From Cysteiniphilum marinum (GTDB lineage Bacteria > Pseudomonadota > Gammaproteobacteria > Francisellales > Francisellaceae): DNA of 35,562 bases. Location of the stretch: positions 1 to 35,562 of the forward strand of contig NZ_JACYVZ010000028.1 of NCBI RefSeq assembly GCF_014857925.1. The letters are read 5' to 3'. The position numbers and the translations under genes are program-made. The stretch's first letter is position 1. Each line of letters opens with the position of its first letter. Of this stretch, positions 26,597 to 35,438 are shown piece by piece. Below the pieces are notes generated by a model. It saw nothing but the letters and a program-made list of their open reading frames with translations, had not been told where the DNA came from and did not search any database.

Positions 26597-26611
26597 TAAA
26601 AATCTCCTGTT

Positions 26612-27004
26612 TTATGCTACGTAGCAAATTATTTCACCACCAACGCCTTCTGAACGTGCTTTTCTGTCGCTCATCAGACCTTTAGAAGTTGAAATCACAG
26701 CCACACCAAAGCCACCGTGAACTTTAGGAAGTTCAGCTGCTGTCTTGTAAATACGAAGACCAGGGCGGCTTACACGCTTAAGCATTTCAATTACAGGTTG
26801 CCCCTGATGATACTTAAGCTCAACACTAAGCGTACCATTATTTTCTTCAGAAACATCAAGGCTCTTGATAAAACCTTCTGCAACAAGAAGTTCAGCAATT
26901 GCTTTTTTCTTCTTAGATAAAGGCATAGAAACCGTTGTCTTATGTGCAGACAAACCATTTCTAATTCTTGTTAGCATATCTGCAATAGGATCTTGCATAC
27001 TCAT
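26612..27004 (-). CDS. rpsH: 30S ribosomal protein S8
   Basis: This 130-residue primary binder of the 16S central domain reads [20 protein letters not shown] at the start and ends [22 protein letters not shown]. In E. coli S8 represses translation of the spc mRNA; regulation here is inference. It lies 17 bases after rpsN. Confidence 0.98.
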   Translation of the reverse strand: MSMQDPIADMLTRIRNGLSAHKTTVSMPLSKKKKAIAELLVAEGFIKSLDVSEENNGTLSVELKYHQGQPVIEMLKRVSRPGLRIYKTAAELPKVHGGFGVAVISTSKGLMSDRKARSEGVGGEIICYVA

Positions 27005-27021
27005 AAAATTTAATCCTTCTA

Positions 27022-27327
27022 TTACCAGCTAGCTTTTTTCAAGCCAGGAACATCACCAACCATTGCGTGCTCACGCAACTTGTTACGGCATAAGCCGAAC
27101 TTCTTGTAAACAGCATGCGGTCTACCGGTAATACGGCAGCGCGTTTGTAAACGTGAAGGCGATGAATTCACTGGAAGTTTTTGCAATTTAATTTGCGCAT
27201 CCCACTTCTCATCATCAGTGGCATCTGGACTTAGAATAATTGCTTTAAGCTCAGCTCTTTTTTGAGCATATTTCGCAACTAATCTTTGTCTTTTTAATTC
27301 TCTTTGGACCATTCCAAGTTTTGCCAT
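27022..27327 (-). CDS. rpsN: 30S ribosomal protein S14, zinc-free long type
   Basis: This 101-residue protein has the closing [26 protein letters not shown] motif. It is the C-minus, zinc-independent form, since the paired CxxC zinc ligands are absent and it is about 100 residues rather than 61. It sits between rplE and rpsH as in E. coli. Confidence 0.97.
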   Translation of the reverse strand: MAKLGMVQRELKRQRLVAKYAQKRAELKAIILSPDATDDEKWDAQIKLQKLPVNSSPSRLQTRCRITGRPHAVYKKFGLCRNKLREHAMVGDVPGLKKASW

Positions 27328-27341
27328 TGTAAGGTTACTCC

Positions 27342-27881
27342 TTAAGATTTCAGCGGGAAGTTAAACGCAGTCAACAGCGCTCTACCGTGTTCATTACTCT
27401 GAGCAGTTGTCGTAATTGTGATATCTAAACCACGAATACTATCAACTTTATCGTAATCAATTTCTGGAAAAGCGATCTGCTCGCGCATACCCATACTGTA
27501 ATTACCACGTCCATCAAATGATTTAGGATTTAAACCACGGAAATCACGGACACGTGGGATTGCAATCGATACTAAACGATCTAAAAACTCATACATACGC
27601 TCGCCACGCAAAGTTACCTTCGCGCCAATTGGCCAACCATCACGAATCTTAAAACCAGCGATAGATTTTCTTGTTTTAGTAATCACAGCTTTTTGACCTG
27701 CAATTGCTTCTAAGTCTCTTACCGCGTGCTCTAACGCTTTTTTATCTTTTGCAGCTTCACCAACACCCATATTAAGCGTGATTTTAGTAATGCGCGGAAT
27801 TTCCATCACATTAGCTACACCTAGCTCATCTTTAAGCTGTGGAACTACTTTTTCTTTATAGAAAGCTTTTAGCCTTGCCAT
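27342..27881 (-). CDS. rplE: 50S ribosomal protein L5
   Basis: This 179-residue 5S rRNA-binding protein contacts the P-site tRNA and bridge B1b. [39 protein letters not shown] and [18 protein letters not shown]-type sequence (here [20 protein letters not shown]) identify it. Length equals that of E. coli (179). It lies 10 bases after rplX. Confidence 0.98.
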   Translation of the reverse strand: MARLKAFYKEKVVPQLKDELGVANVMEIPRITKITLNMGVGEAAKDKKALEHAVRDLEAIAGQKAVITKTRKSIAGFKIRDGWPIGAKVTLRGERMYEFLDRLVSIAIPRVRDFRGLNPKSFDGRGNYSMGMREQIAFPEIDYDKVDSIRGLDITITTTAQSNEHGRALLTAFNFPLKS

Positions 27882-27891
27882 ATTTTACTAC

Positions 27892-28215
27892 CTATAGATC
27901 TACTAATTCGCCATTTGACTTGAAATAGCGAACTTTTTTATTACCATCTTCTACAAATTTAACGCCAACACGGTCAGCTTTCTTTGTAGCAGGGTTATAT
28001 AAAGCAACATTAGACGCGTGAATAGATGCTTCTTTCTCGATAATGCCGCCCTCAACCCCTTTATTTGGGTTAGGCTTTACATGTTTCTTGACAAGATTAA
28101 CACCTTCCACCACTACGCGATTCTCTTCAGAAAGCACAGTGACTATTGTTCCTCTACGACCTTTGTCTTTACCAGCGATAATTACAACGTCATCGCCTTT
28201 CTTCAGTCTATTCAT
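27892..28215 (-). CDS. rplX: 50S ribosomal protein L24
   Basis: This 107-residue early-assembly large-subunit protein has a KOW motif in [19 protein letters not shown] near residues 7-25. [16 protein letters not shown] is the L24-type follow-up. It lies 18 bases after rplN. Confidence 0.98.
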   Translation of the reverse strand: MNRLKKGDDVVIIAGKDKGRRGTIVTVLSEENRVVVEGVNLVKKHVKPNPNKGVEGGIIEKEASIHASNVALYNPATKKADRVGVKFVEDGNKKVRYFKSNGELVDL

Positions 28216-28233
28216 TCTCTGTTATACTCCAAC

Positions 28234-28602
28234 TTATAACACTTCAGGGGCAAGTGAAACAATCTTCATAAATTGTTCACTACGTAGCTCACGTGTCACA
28301 GGACCGAATATACGCGTACCAATAGGTTGGTTGTTGTTATTCAAAAGAACAACAGCATTACCATCAAAGCGCAAAACAGAACCATCGCGACGACGAACAC
28401 CTTTCGCTGTTCTAACCACGACCGCACTGTGTACGCTTCCTTTTTTTACCTTACCGCGTGGGTTCGCTTCTTTAACAGTCACTTTAATCACATCGCCAAC
28501 ACTTGCGTATCTGCGATGAGAACCACCCAACACTTTGATACATTCTACCCTACGAGCGCCACTATTATCAGCAACTTGAAGTTCAGTTTGCATCTGAATC
28601 AT
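28234..28602 (-). CDS. rplN: 50S ribosomal protein L14
   Basis: This 122-residue large-subunit protein reads [20 protein letters not shown] at the start and ends [24 protein letters not shown] place the start at the ATG at 28600-28602, not at the upstream in-frame codon 30 bases earlier: GAGG at 28611-28614 gives a proper 8-base spacing, and the length then equals that of other bacteria (122-123). It is the first gene of the spc operon, behind its own promoter. Confidence 0.97.
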   Translation of the reverse strand: MIQMQTELQVADNSGARRVECIKVLGGSHRRYASVGDVIKVTVKEANPRGKVKKGSVHSAVVVRTAKGVRRRDGSVLRFDGNAVVLLNNNNQPIGTRIFGPVTRELRSEQFMKIVSLAPEVL

Positions 28603-28655
28603 TTTATATACCTCACTTACGTCAATTTCCAAATAGTGGCGTCAAAAGACGCACT

Positions 28656-28683
28656 ATTATAACAACAAAAACTAAAATTGCAA
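28656..28683 (-). promoter_or_regulatory. Promoter of the spc operon (rplN)
   Basis: On the minus strand TTGCAA (28678-28683) and TATAAT (28656-28661) are 16 bases apart, in the 142-base gap between rpsQ and rplN. The discriminator starts AGTGCG, and a GCGTC-TTTT-GACGC hairpin lies at the start of the predicted leader (28639-28652). Confidence 0.75.
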
Positions 28684-28744
28684 TTTGACAATTTGCACAG
28701 AAAAAAACCTCCTCCACGCAAGCTGTTTTATCATTACATTTTTA

Positions 28745-28996
28745 TTATTTTGCACGCTCTACGATCGAAACCAAACGCCACTTTTTAGTTTTTGAGTAAG
28801 GTCTTGTTTCAGTGATCTCAACCGTATCACCTTCGTTGCATTCGTTTGTTTCATCATGCGCATGGTACTTAGTAGATTTAGTTACAAACTTACCATATAA
28901 CGGATGCTTAACCTTACGATCCACAACGACCGTGATCGTTTTATCCATCTTGTCACTTGTCACTTTACCAAGTAACGTTCTTATTTTATCACTCAT
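28745..28996 (-). CDS. rpsQ: 30S ribosomal protein S17
   Basis: This 83-residue 16S rRNA-binding protein contains [39 protein letters not shown] and [21 protein letters not shown]. It is the last gene of the S10 operon, 2 bases after rpmC. No clear intrinsic terminator follows before the spc promoter. Confidence 0.98.
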   Translation of the reverse strand: MSDKIRTLLGKVTSDKMDKTITVVVDRKVKHPLYGKFVTKSTKYHAHDETNECNEGDTVEITETRPYSKTKKWRLVSIVERAK

Positions 28997-28998
28997 CT

Positions 28999-29208
28999 CT
29001 AGTTACCCACTTTTTGTTTTTCAGACAAAATCGTATTAATGCGAGCAATATCACGACGAATGTTTTTAAACATATGATTCTGTGTTAATTGCCCAGTTCC
29101 TTTTTGCATACGCAAATTAAACTGCTCTTTCAACAAATCAATCTTATGCGCTTTCAACTCTTCAGCTGATTTTGCTTTTAATTCTTTTATTTTTTCACTA
29201 GCTTTCAT
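28999..29208 (-). CDS. rpmC: 50S ribosomal protein L29
   Basis: This 69-residue helical protein sits near the polypeptide exit tunnel. [20 protein letters not shown] and [31 protein letters not shown] are the L29 pattern. Its ATG overlaps the rplP stop by one base. Confidence 0.97.
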   Translation of the reverse strand: MKASEKIKELKAKSAEELKAHKIDLLKEQFNLRMQKGTGQLTQNHMFKNIRRDIARINTILSEKQKVGN

Positions 29209-29621
29209 TACATCACCGTTTTTTCTGCGAATGTAGTTGCAAAAGGAAGCTTAGCTGCAGCACGCGCAAAAGCGGCTCTAGCCATTTCTTCACTCACACC
29301 CTGGATTTCATAAAGCATCTTACCTGGCTTGATTTGCGCTACCCAATATTCAACATTACCTTTACCTTTACCCATACGAACTTCTAATGGTTTTTCAGTA
29401 ATTGGCTTATCTGGGAAAACACGAATCCATACTTTACCGCCACGACGAATATGACGGTTAATCGCACGACGCCCTGCTTCGATTTGACGAGCTGTCATAC
29501 GACCACGAGCGGTCGCCTGTAAGCCAAACTCACCAAAACTGACTTTATTGCCACGCAAAGCAAGACCACGGTTACGCAATTTTTGCTGTTTACGGAATTT
29601 AGTACGCTTAGGCTGTAACAT
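29208..29621 (-). CDS. rplP: 50S ribosomal protein L16
   Basis: This 137-residue large-subunit protein lies close to the A-site t[43 protein letters not shown] and [17 protein letters not shown] are diagnostic. It overlaps rpsC by one base at its start and rpmC by one at its end, a sign of coupled translation. Confidence 0.98.
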   Translation of the reverse strand: MLQPKRTKFRKQQKLRNRGLALRGNKVSFGEFGLQATARGRMTARQIEAGRRAINRHIRRGGKVWIRVFPDKPITEKPLEVRMGKGKGNVEYWVAQIKPGKMLYEIQGVSEEMARAAFARAAAKLPFATTFAEKTVM

Positions 29622-30322
29622 TATTTAGCCCCTCTTCTTTTTGATTTCTTTGGCGCTTTATCTTCAGTCGCTGCGTCAACTTTACGCTCTTGACCTGGAA
29701 GAACTTCACCTTTGAATATCCATACTTTAACACCTAGGATACCGTAAGTTGTTAAAGCTTCAGATGTTGCATAATCAATATCAGCACGGAATGTATGAAG
29801 TGGAATACGACCTTCTTTTGCCCATTCAGTACGCGCGATTTCAGCACCACCTAAACGACCAGCGATCGATACTTTAATACCTTCAGCACCCATTTTCATA
29901 GCGGTTTGAATCGCACGCTTCATCGCACGACGGAACATAACACGCTTCTCTAATTGTTGCGCAATACCATCAGCAACCAATTGAGCATCTAACTCAGGCT
30001 TGCGGATTTCTTCGATATTAACCTGAACAGGCACGCCCATTTTTTTGGTTAATTCGTTACGCAACACTTCAACGTCTTCACCTTTCTTACCAATCACGAT
30101 ACCAGGACGCGCAGTGAAAATAGTCACTTTAGCATTTTGCGCTGGACGCTCGATCTTGATCTTACTCACTGAAGCATTGGCTAGTTTTTTATGAAGATAG
30201 TTACGCACTTCGATATCGGAGTTTAACTTATCTGCATAATCTTTTGCATCTGCATACCATACTGAACGCCAGTCTTTAATAAAACCTAGGCGTATACCGG
30301 TAGGATGAACCTTCTGACCCAT
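29621..30322 (-). CDS. rpsC: 30S ribosomal protein S3
   Basis: This 233-residue protein of the mRNA entry site has an N-terminal KH domain with [20 protein letters not shown] and [19 protein letters not shown] (residues about 75-93), and the C-terminal domain with [20 protein letters not shown]. The terminal [12 protein letters not shown] tail is basic. Length equals that of E. coli (233). It lies 10 bases after rplV. Confidence 0.98.
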   Translation of the reverse strand: MGQKVHPTGIRLGFIKDWRSVWYADAKDYADKLNSDIEVRNYLHKKLANASVSKIKIERPAQNAKVTIFTARPGIVIGKKGEDVEVLRNELTKKMGVPVQVNIEEIRKPELDAQLVADGIAQQLEKRVMFRRAMKRAIQTAMKMGAEGIKVSIAGRLGGAEIARTEWAKEGRIPLHTFRADIDYATSEALTTYGILGVKVWIFKGEVLPGQERKVDAATEDKAPKKSKRRGAK

Positions 30323-30332
30323 TTAGTGCCCC

Positions 30333-30668
30333 TTAATTTTTTTCTGCCACTTTCACAGTAACGTGAGAAGTGCGTTTTAAAATACGATTACCACGACCTT
30401 TAGCGCGAGCTTCAAAACGTTTCATGGTTGAACCTTCATCAACGTGTACTGTAGAAACATACAGCTCGTCAATATCCAACCCATCGTTATGCTCAGCGTT
30501 AGCAATAGCCGACGTTAAGACACCTTTGATCAATTCAGCAGCTTTTTTATTGCTAAAAGAAAGAAGGTTTAACGCTCTTTCAACTGGCAAACCACGAATT
30601 TGATCAGCGACCAAACGTGCTTTTTGAGCTGAAATTCGCGCATGTTTTAATTTAGCTTGAACTTCCAT
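30333..30668 (-). CDS. rplV: 50S ribosomal protein L22
   Basis: This 111-residue protein lines the exit tunnel through its beta-hairpin. [40 protein letters not shown] and the closing [19 protein letters not shown] are diagnostic. I chose the ATG at 30666-30668 over the in-frame TTG immediately after rpsS: GAGG (30675-30678) lies 6 bases upstream, and length then fits E. coli (110). Confidence 0.96.
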   Translation of the reverse strand: MEVQAKLKHARISAQKARLVADQIRGLPVERALNLLSFSNKKAAELIKGVLTSAIANAEHNDGLDIDELYVSTVHVDEGSTMKRFEARAKGRGNRILKRTSHVTVKVAEKN

Positions 30669-30680
30669 TGAAAACCTCAA

Positions 30681-30959
30681 TTATTTTTTCTTAGCTTTTT
30701 TATCTGCTGCATGACCACGGTAATTACGTGTCACAGCAAACTCGCCTAACTTGTGCCCAATCATGTTTTCAGTTACGAGAACTGGAACATGTTGATGACC
30801 GTTATGCACAGCGATTGTTAAACCAATCATATCTGGCACAATCATTGATCTTCTAGACCAAGTTTTGATTGGCTTTTTTGAATTAGACTCTTGCGCATCA
30901 AACACTTTCTTTAATAGGTGATGATCTACAAAAGGTCCTTTCTTTAATGAACGAGCCAC
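30681..30959 (-). CDS. rpsS: 30S ribosomal protein S19
   Basis: This 92-residue protein of the small-subunit head starts with a GTG codon (30957-30959) behind an AAGGGAG ribosome site. It reads (M)[17 protein letters not shown] and closes [21 protein letters not shown], both diagnostic. Length equals that of E. coli (92). Confidence 0.98.
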   Translation of the reverse strand: MARSLKKGPFVDHHLLKKVFDAQESNSKKPIKTWSRRSMIVPDMIGLTIAVHNGHQHVPVLVTENMIGHKLGEFAVTRNYRGHAADKKAKKK

Positions 30960-30975
30960 AGTATTCTCCCTTTAA

Positions 30976-31797
30976 TTATTTACGTCTTTGTACAATTAGC
31001 TTGTTAGAACGCTTGTTTGTACGTGTTTTCTTACCTTTAGTCTTCACACCCCAAGGCGTTACAGGATGACGGCCACCAGAGGTACGACCTTCACCACCAC
31101 CATGTGGGTGATCAACTGGGTTCATCGCAACACCACGTACAGTAGGACGAATACCACGCCAACGATTAGCACCTGCTTTACCGATTGATCTTAAGTTATG
31201 CTCAGAATTAGAAACAACACCAATTACTGCGCGACAACCCAACAATACTTTACGCATCTCACCTGAACGCAAGCGCACGATCGCATAAGCATTATCTTTA
31301 CCAACGATTTGAACTGAAGTTCCAGCAGAGCGTGCCATTTGCGCACCTTTGCCAGGCTTTAATTCAACGTTATGAACAACCGTACCAAGCGGAATGTTAC
31401 GGATTGGCATGCAGTTACCTGGTTTGATTGAGACGTGCTCACCAGAGACAACTTCCATACCAGCCGTTAAGCCTTTTGGCGCAATCATGTATCTTCTTTC
31501 ACCATCTTTGTACAACAATAATGCGATATTTGCTGTACGATTTGGGTCATACTCGATACGTTCAACTTTAGCTGGAATACCATCTTTAAAGCGTTTAAAG
31601 TCAATAACACGATAGTTTTGCTTGTGACCGCCACCTTGATGACGAACAGTAATACGACCTTGGTTGTTACGACCTGCGTTTTTAGACTTACTCTCAACTA
31701 ATCCAGCAAAAGGTCTGCCTTTGTGAAGCTCAGGGTTTTGAATCTGAACAACAAAGCGACGACCAGGAGAGGTTGGTTTTGCTTTAACTATTTTCAT
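30976..31797 (-). CDS. rplB: 50S ribosomal protein L2
   Basis: This 273-residue large-subunit protein is essential for subunit association and peptidyl-transfer centre assembly. [20 protein letters not shown] in the N-terminal half and the conserved [20 protein letters not shown] with His near 229 are the hallmarks. It lies 20 bases after rplW. Confidence 0.98.
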   Translation of the reverse strand: MKIVKAKPTSPGRRFVVQIQNPELHKGRPFAGLVESKSKNAGRNNQGRITVRHQGGGHKQNYRVIDFKRFKDGIPAKVERIEYDPNRTANIALLLYKDGERRYMIAPKGLTAGMEVVSGEHVSIKPGNCMPIRNIPLGTVVHNVELKPGKGAQMARSAGTSVQIVGKDNAYAIVRLRSGEMRKVLLGCRAVIGVVSNSEHNLRSIGKAGANRWRGIRPTVRGVAMNPVDHPHGGGEGRTSGGRHPVTPWGVKTKGKKTRTNKRSNKLIVQRRK

Positions 31798-31817
31798 TAT
31801 CTATCCTCACCGCTAAC

Positions 31818-32114
31818 TTATTCAGCACCAATAAAATTGATGTCATGACCTTCTTGAAGTCTAATATAAGCTTTCTTCCAGTCTTTAGTTCTACCTTCAA
31901 TACGACCAAAACGGCGCGCTTTACCTTTAACGTTGACAGTTTTCACATCTTCAACTTGTACTTCAAAAAGCATTTCAACTGCTTTTTTAATTTCTTTTTT
32001 TGTTGCATCCGTCGCGACTTTGAAAACAACATAAGAAGCACGCTCAGCGGCCTCATATGCTTTGTTTGTCACATGCGGACTTAGCAACACTTTAAGCAAT
32101 CTTTCTTGATTCAT
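31818..32114 (-). CDS. rplW: 50S ribosomal protein L23
   Basis: This 98-residue protein sits at the tunnel exit and docks trigger factor and [23 protein letters not shown] and [20 protein letters not shown] are diagnostic. It overlaps the rplD stop by four bases, so the two are translationally coupled. Confidence 0.98.
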   Translation of the reverse strand: MNQERLLKVLLSPHVTNKAYEAAERASYVVFKVATDATKKEIKKAVEMLFEVQVEDVKTVNVKGKARRFGRIEGRTKDWKKAYIRLQEGHDINFIGAE

Positions 32115-32740
32115 ACTAAACGCTCCTCAACTTGCTTAACTGCTTCTTGAGTCATAATTACTTTGTCAAAGCACATTAACGCAACAGGATTGATTTCATG
32201 TGAATCAACAACAGCTACATTCTTAATGTTTCTTGAAGCAAGGTACAGCTCTTCAGTAAACTCTTCAGGGCTTACAACAATCAAAGCTTCTTTGACATCT
32301 AACTGCTTTAATAACTGGACGAATTCTTTTGTTTTTGGTGTTTCAAGCTTAAAACCTTCAACCGCTAACAGACGATCACTTCTTAACAACTCAGACAAAA
32401 TAGATTGAATTGCCGCACGGTACATTTTGCGGTTAACTTTTTGCTCATAGCTTCTTGGCTTAGCAGCAAATGTTACGCCACCTTTACGCCAGATTGGAGA
32501 ACGAATAGTACCAGCACGCGCACGCCCTGTCCCTTTTTGTCTCCAAGGCTTAGCACCACCGCCTGATACTTCAGAACGTGTTTTTTGTGCTTTTGTACCT
32601 TGACGCGCACCAGCCATATAAGCCACGACGACTTGATGAACCAATGCTTCATTATAATCTTTAGAGAATACGCTATCTGCCACATTCAGCACACCAGTGT
32701 TTTCACCAGCCAATGTTTTAATATTTAAATCCACGTGCAT
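32111..32740 (-). CDS. rplD: 50S ribosomal protein L4
   Basis: This 209-residue large-subunit protein has a tunnel loop, with [20 protein letters not shown] and [18 protein letters not shown] near residues 45-90. In E. coli L4 also represses its own operon via the S10 leader; the unusual leader here makes that uncertain. GAGGGGAG precedes the ATG. It lies 8 bases after rplC. Confidence 0.98.
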   Translation of the reverse strand: MHVDLNIKTLAGENTGVLNVADSVFSKDYNEALVHQVVVAYMAGARQGTKAQKTRSEVSGGGAKPWRQKGTGRARAGTIRSPIWRKGGVTFAAKPRSYEQKVNRKMYRAAIQSILSELLRSDRLLAVEGFKLETPKTKEFVQLLKQLDVKEALIVVSPEEFTEELYLASRNIKNVAVVDSHEINPVALMCFDKVIMTQEAVKQVEERLV

Positions 32741-32748
32741 CTCCCCTC

Positions 32749-33393
32749 TTAAGCTTTAACTTTGATAGCAGGTGTTACGATAACATCACCGCCTGTTGCG
32801 CCAGGAATGCCGCCTTTTAATAACAACAAACCGTTTTCAACATCTACTTTAACAACTTCAAGAGTTTGCATAGTGGTTTGAACATTACCCATGTGACCTG
32901 CCATTTTCTTATTCTTGAAAACACGACCAGGGGTTTGGTTTTGACCTGTTGAACCATGCACACGATGAGACAGGGAGTTACCATGCGTTGCATCTTGCGT
33001 TCTGAAATTATGACGCTTAACACCACCTTGGAAACCTTTACCTTTAGAAGTACCTGTTACATCTACTTTTTGACCAGCTTCAAACATAGAAACATCAACT
33101 GTTTTACCAGCTTCATATTCTGCAACTTGTTCTGCGCTTAGACGAAACTCCCATAAACCGCGACCCGGCTCAACATTTGCCTTAGCAAAATGACCAGCCT
33201 CCGCTTTATTCACACGAGAGCGCTTCTTAAGACCTGTTGTTACTTGAATAGAGCTATACCCATCTGTATCAGTTGTTTTCACTTGTGTTACCGTGTTTGG
33301 CTCCACATGAACAACCGTTACAGGGATAGATGTTCCATCTTCAGTAAAGACACGAGTCATGCCGCATTTGCGACCTACGATACCTAAAGACAT
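32749..33393 (-). CDS. rplC: 50S ribosomal protein L3
   Basis: This 214-residue large-subunit protein reaches toward the peptidyl-transferase centre. [40 protein letters not shown] and [17 protein letters not shown] are diagnostic, and length is similar to E. coli (209). GAGGA lies 7 bases before the ATG. It is the first gene of this S10 cluster, because rpsJ, its usual upstream neighbour, is missing here; a long leader comes instead. Confidence 0.98.
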   Translation of the reverse strand: MSLGIVGRKCGMTRVFTEDGTSIPVTVVHVEPNTVTQVKTTDTDGYSSIQVTTGLKKRSRVNKAEAGHFAKANVEPGRGLWEFRLSAEQVAEYEAGKTVDVSMFEAGQKVDVTGTSKGKGFQGGVKRHNFRTQDATHGNSLSHRVHGSTGQNQTPGRVFKNKKMAGHMGNVQTTMQTLEVVKVDVENGLLLLKGGIPGATGGDVIVTPAIKVKA

Positions 33394-33703
33394 CTTTTAT
33401 CCTCATTTTATTATTATTTACTTCCGTGATTACAATTGACCACGAAACACTTATTTTCACTGCTTTTGCAGCTTTAACCAAAACGCCGCCTTTATCTATG
33501 TAAGGCAATACTGCTTTGGCAATTTTTCACGACTCAAGTCGCAAAACTTTAGATTTGCCCAAAGGCAAATTACTTTAACTTTTCTCCAAAAACGCTTTAA
33601 AGAAAACTTAAAACAACTCGCAAAAAAGACGCTAAAACCCGCCTAAAATAAGCATTCACCAACACCCGAGCACGCAACAAAGCCGCCTGAGCACAGGAAA
33701 ATG
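33394..33703 (-). other. Long non-coding leader of the rplC operon (in place of rpsJ)
   Basis: From the predicted start near 33704 to the rplC ATG there are about 310 bases with no ribosomal protein frame on either strand. Hairpins are visible: ATTTGCC-CAAA-GGCAAAT (33553-33570, plus-strand reading), CTGC-AAAA-GCAG near 33467 and CGTG...CACG close to the rplC ribosome site. The leader may carry autoregulation, but no E. coli-type L4 leader can be claimed. Confidence 0.5.
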
Positions 33704-33710
33704 GTAGCGC

Positions 33711-33739
33711 ATTCTAACGCATACTGGTTTAAACTTCAA
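33711..33739 (-). promoter_or_regulatory. Promoter of the S10-type operon (rplC)
   Basis: On the minus strand TTGAAG (33734-33739) and TAGAAT (33711-33716) are exactly 17 bases apart and followed by a GCGC discriminator. GC-rich discriminators are typical of stringently controlled ribosomal promoters. Confidence 0.75.
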
Positions 33740-33824
33740 CAGCGTGATTGCAATTAGTTTGCTGGCGAATTGAATCAAATTAAAAGTTATTGAAATTAGA
33801 CTATATGACTGCTTCAACATAATC

Positions 33825-33944
33825 CTTAGTTCGGTTTAGTGCATTAACTCGAACTATAAAATTTCTTAGTTCGGTTTAGCGCATTAACTCGAACTATAAA
33901 AATCCTTAGTTCGGTTTAGCACATTAGCTTTTACTATAGATCGT
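33825..33944. repeat. 40-bp tandem repeat, three copies
   Basis: Units start at 33825, 33865 and 33905, an exact 40-base period. Each begins CTTAGTTCGGTTTAG, and copies 1 and 2 contain TTAACTCGAACTATAAAA; copy 3 is degenerate in its second half. Each complete unit can fold on TAGTTCG...CGAACTA (7-bp stem). The array lies between the ribosomal promoter and the Fic remnant, and copy 3 runs into the Fic 3' end. Confidence 0.85.
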
Positions 33945-34355
33945 TAAATACTTCTCAAATGTAAAAAGTTTATTACGCTCATATCCTGTGATTTCTTTTA
34001 GAATATTTTTGCTCTCAAATTCTTTTATTAAATGGCTAGCAGTAGATTTACTTATATCTAGCTGCTTTATAATATCGCTCATTGTTATTATTGGTTGCTG
34101 GTATAAAAACTGGATAAGCTTACCAGCATTATCTGCTTTTTTACCAAATCCTACGATTAGTGTATCCATTTCTTGTTTTAGCATCAAAAGACTCCGAAAG
34201 GTTTCCACGCCACTGTTAGCGGTAACAATCACTGCTTCAAGGAAGAACTTAAGCCAATGCGTTAGATCATGATCAGTTCTGACCCTAGTAAGCGCTTCAT
34301 AATAGGCTGATTTATTCTTTTCAATAAAGTCCGATAAATATAAAGAAGGCTTTTT
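33924..34355 (-). pseudogene. Fic-family protein, C-terminal half, cut by an IS
   Basis: The 143 remaining residues start KKPSLYLSDFIEKNKSAYYE and continue DHDLTHWLKFFLEAVIVTAN, the segment that follows the Fic catalytic core in Fic/DOC proteins with a C-terminal winged helix. They end with the helix-turn-helix ISKSTASHLIKEFESKNILK and TGYERNKLFTFEKYL. Fic enzymes AMPylate target proteins; here the HPFxxGNGR catalytic part is lost. The homology starts at 34355, exactly at the IS982-like left end (34356), so the IS cut the gene. A hybrid frame runs on into the IS, with an ATG at 34362-34364, so a truncated DNA-binding domain might still be made. Confidence 0.8.
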
Positions 34356-35361
34356 TAACGCCATGTTCAATTTTTTAAAGTGGTAGATATTGCATAGCAT
34401 AAGGAAAAGCTTTAGTTTTTAATTTGCACAAAAAAACTGGAAGCACACCTTATGCTATTAGAAGACTTTATCATTTCTGTGTATTGTTTGGTAGACAATG
34501 AATTAAAAAAGCTGACAAAAGAACGCCCCTTAAGAGCTCGAGGCTTTGCGCCAAAGCTTTCAGATGCAGAAGTGATTACCATGGATATTGTAGGAGAATT
34601 TATGGGCAAAGACACAGATAAAGGTATATGGCAATACTTTAAGACGCATTGGCAGTCTTGGTTTCCAGGTCTTGGCAGTCGTAGTAACTATGTGAAGCAA
34701 TCTGCAAATTTATGGCAGGTTCATCAGCAAATACAGTATGCTTTGGCAAGTAAGTTAAATGCTTTTGCAGACTCGATCCATTTAGCAGATGGCTTCCCAA
34801 TCCCTGTATGCCACTTTAAACGAGCACGCTCAAGTAAAATTTTCAGGGATACAGCCACTTATGGGTACTGCGCCTCCAAGGAGGAAACATATTATGGCTT
34901 CAAGGGTAATATATGTATTAGCTCAGAGGGTGTTATTACAGGCATCACAGTAACACCAGCGCATATTGATGAAAGGGAATCGCTTTACGAGGTTGTGTCT
35001 GGCATCCATGGTTTATTACTTGCTGATAAAGGTTTAATTGGTCAGGATTATCAAAAGGATTTCAGGCAGGAGACTGGTGTTAATTTGCAAACCCCTACAA
35101 GGGGAAATATGTCAGATAATCGAGGAAAAGATGCCAATCGCTGGATTGTATCTACTCGCAGGCTAGTGGAAACTGTTATTGGTCAACTAACTGAACGGTT
35201 TAATATTGAGAAAGTTCGTGCGCGTGATTGCTGGCATTTAACAAAACGGATTGCTAGAAAATTACTTGCTCATACTATTGGTGCTGTAATATGCAAAAGT
35301 AAAGGCTATTCAAACATACAGTTTGAAAAATTAGGAATTTAAAAAGTTGAACATGGCGTTA
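34356..35361 (+). mobile_element. IS982-family insertion sequence, 1006 bp, complete
   Basis: The terminal inverted repeats are TAACGCCATGTTCAA at 34356-34370 and its inverse TTGAACATGGCGTTA at 35347-35361, extended by T- and A-rich bases with one mismatch to about 24 bases. The element holds one transposase gene and has the usual family length (about 1 kb). The flanks (CTTTTT on the left and CCATAG on the right) show no target-site duplication. Confidence 0.9.
34452..35342 (+). CDS. IS982-family transposase
   Basis: This 296-residue DDE transposase is full-length for the family. The catalytic acids are likely the Asp in HLADGFPIPVC, the Asp in LLLADKGLIG, and the Glu in RRLVETVIGQL, the DDE triad. 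YGYCASKEETYYGFKGN is the IS982 signature between the first two. The frame is intact, so it could be active. The start is the ATG at 34452, the first after the left inverted repeat. Confidence 0.93.
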   Translation: MLLEDFIISVYCLVDNELKKLTKERPLRARGFAPKLSDAEVITMDIVGEFMGKDTDKGIWQYFKTHWQSWFPGLGSRSNYVKQSANLWQVHQQIQYALASKLNAFADSIHLADGFPIPVCHFKRARSSKIFRDTATYGYCASKEETYYGFKGNICISSEGVITGITVTPAHIDERESLYEVVSGIHGLLLADKGLIGQDYQKDFRQETGVNLQTPTRGNMSDNRGKDANRWIVSTRRLVETVIGQLTERFNIEKVRARDCWHLTKRIARKLLAHTIGAVICKSKGYSNIQFEKLGI

Positions 35362-35438
35362 CCATAGATCATTAAATACTTATCAAAAACAAAAAGTTTA
35401 TTACGCTCATATCCTGTAATTTCTTTGAGAATATCTGA
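35362..35438 (-). pseudogene. Scrap of a second Fic-family gene
   Basis: Read on the minus strand these 77 bases give DILKEITGYERNKLFVFDKY and LMIYG, nearly identical to the end of the Fic remnant on the other side of the IS982-like element (ILKEITGYERNKLFTFEKYL). The fragment is bounded by the IS982 right end and the IS3-type end at 35439. It is either the end of a tandem paralogue or evidence of recombination between IS copies. Confidence 0.75.

Noticed and set aside
28043-28519. A 158-residue plus-strand frame opposite rplX and rplN
   Set aside because: It is antisense to two highly conserved ribosomal genes. Its Thr/Ser/Phe-rich composition is what reverse reading of Lys/Arg-rich genes gives.
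28698-28744. Terminator between rpsQ and rplN
   Set aside because: A T-run is present on the minus strand, but I could not build a convincing GC-rich hairpin before it.
33394-33703. Possible degraded rpsJ in the rplC leader
   Set aside because: No S10-like motif or long frame is seen on the minus strand. Stop codons occur in all frames; I treat it as absent rather than decayed.
33825-33944. CRISPR array
   Set aside because: Units are contiguous 40-base tandem copies without variable spacers, and no cas genes are present.
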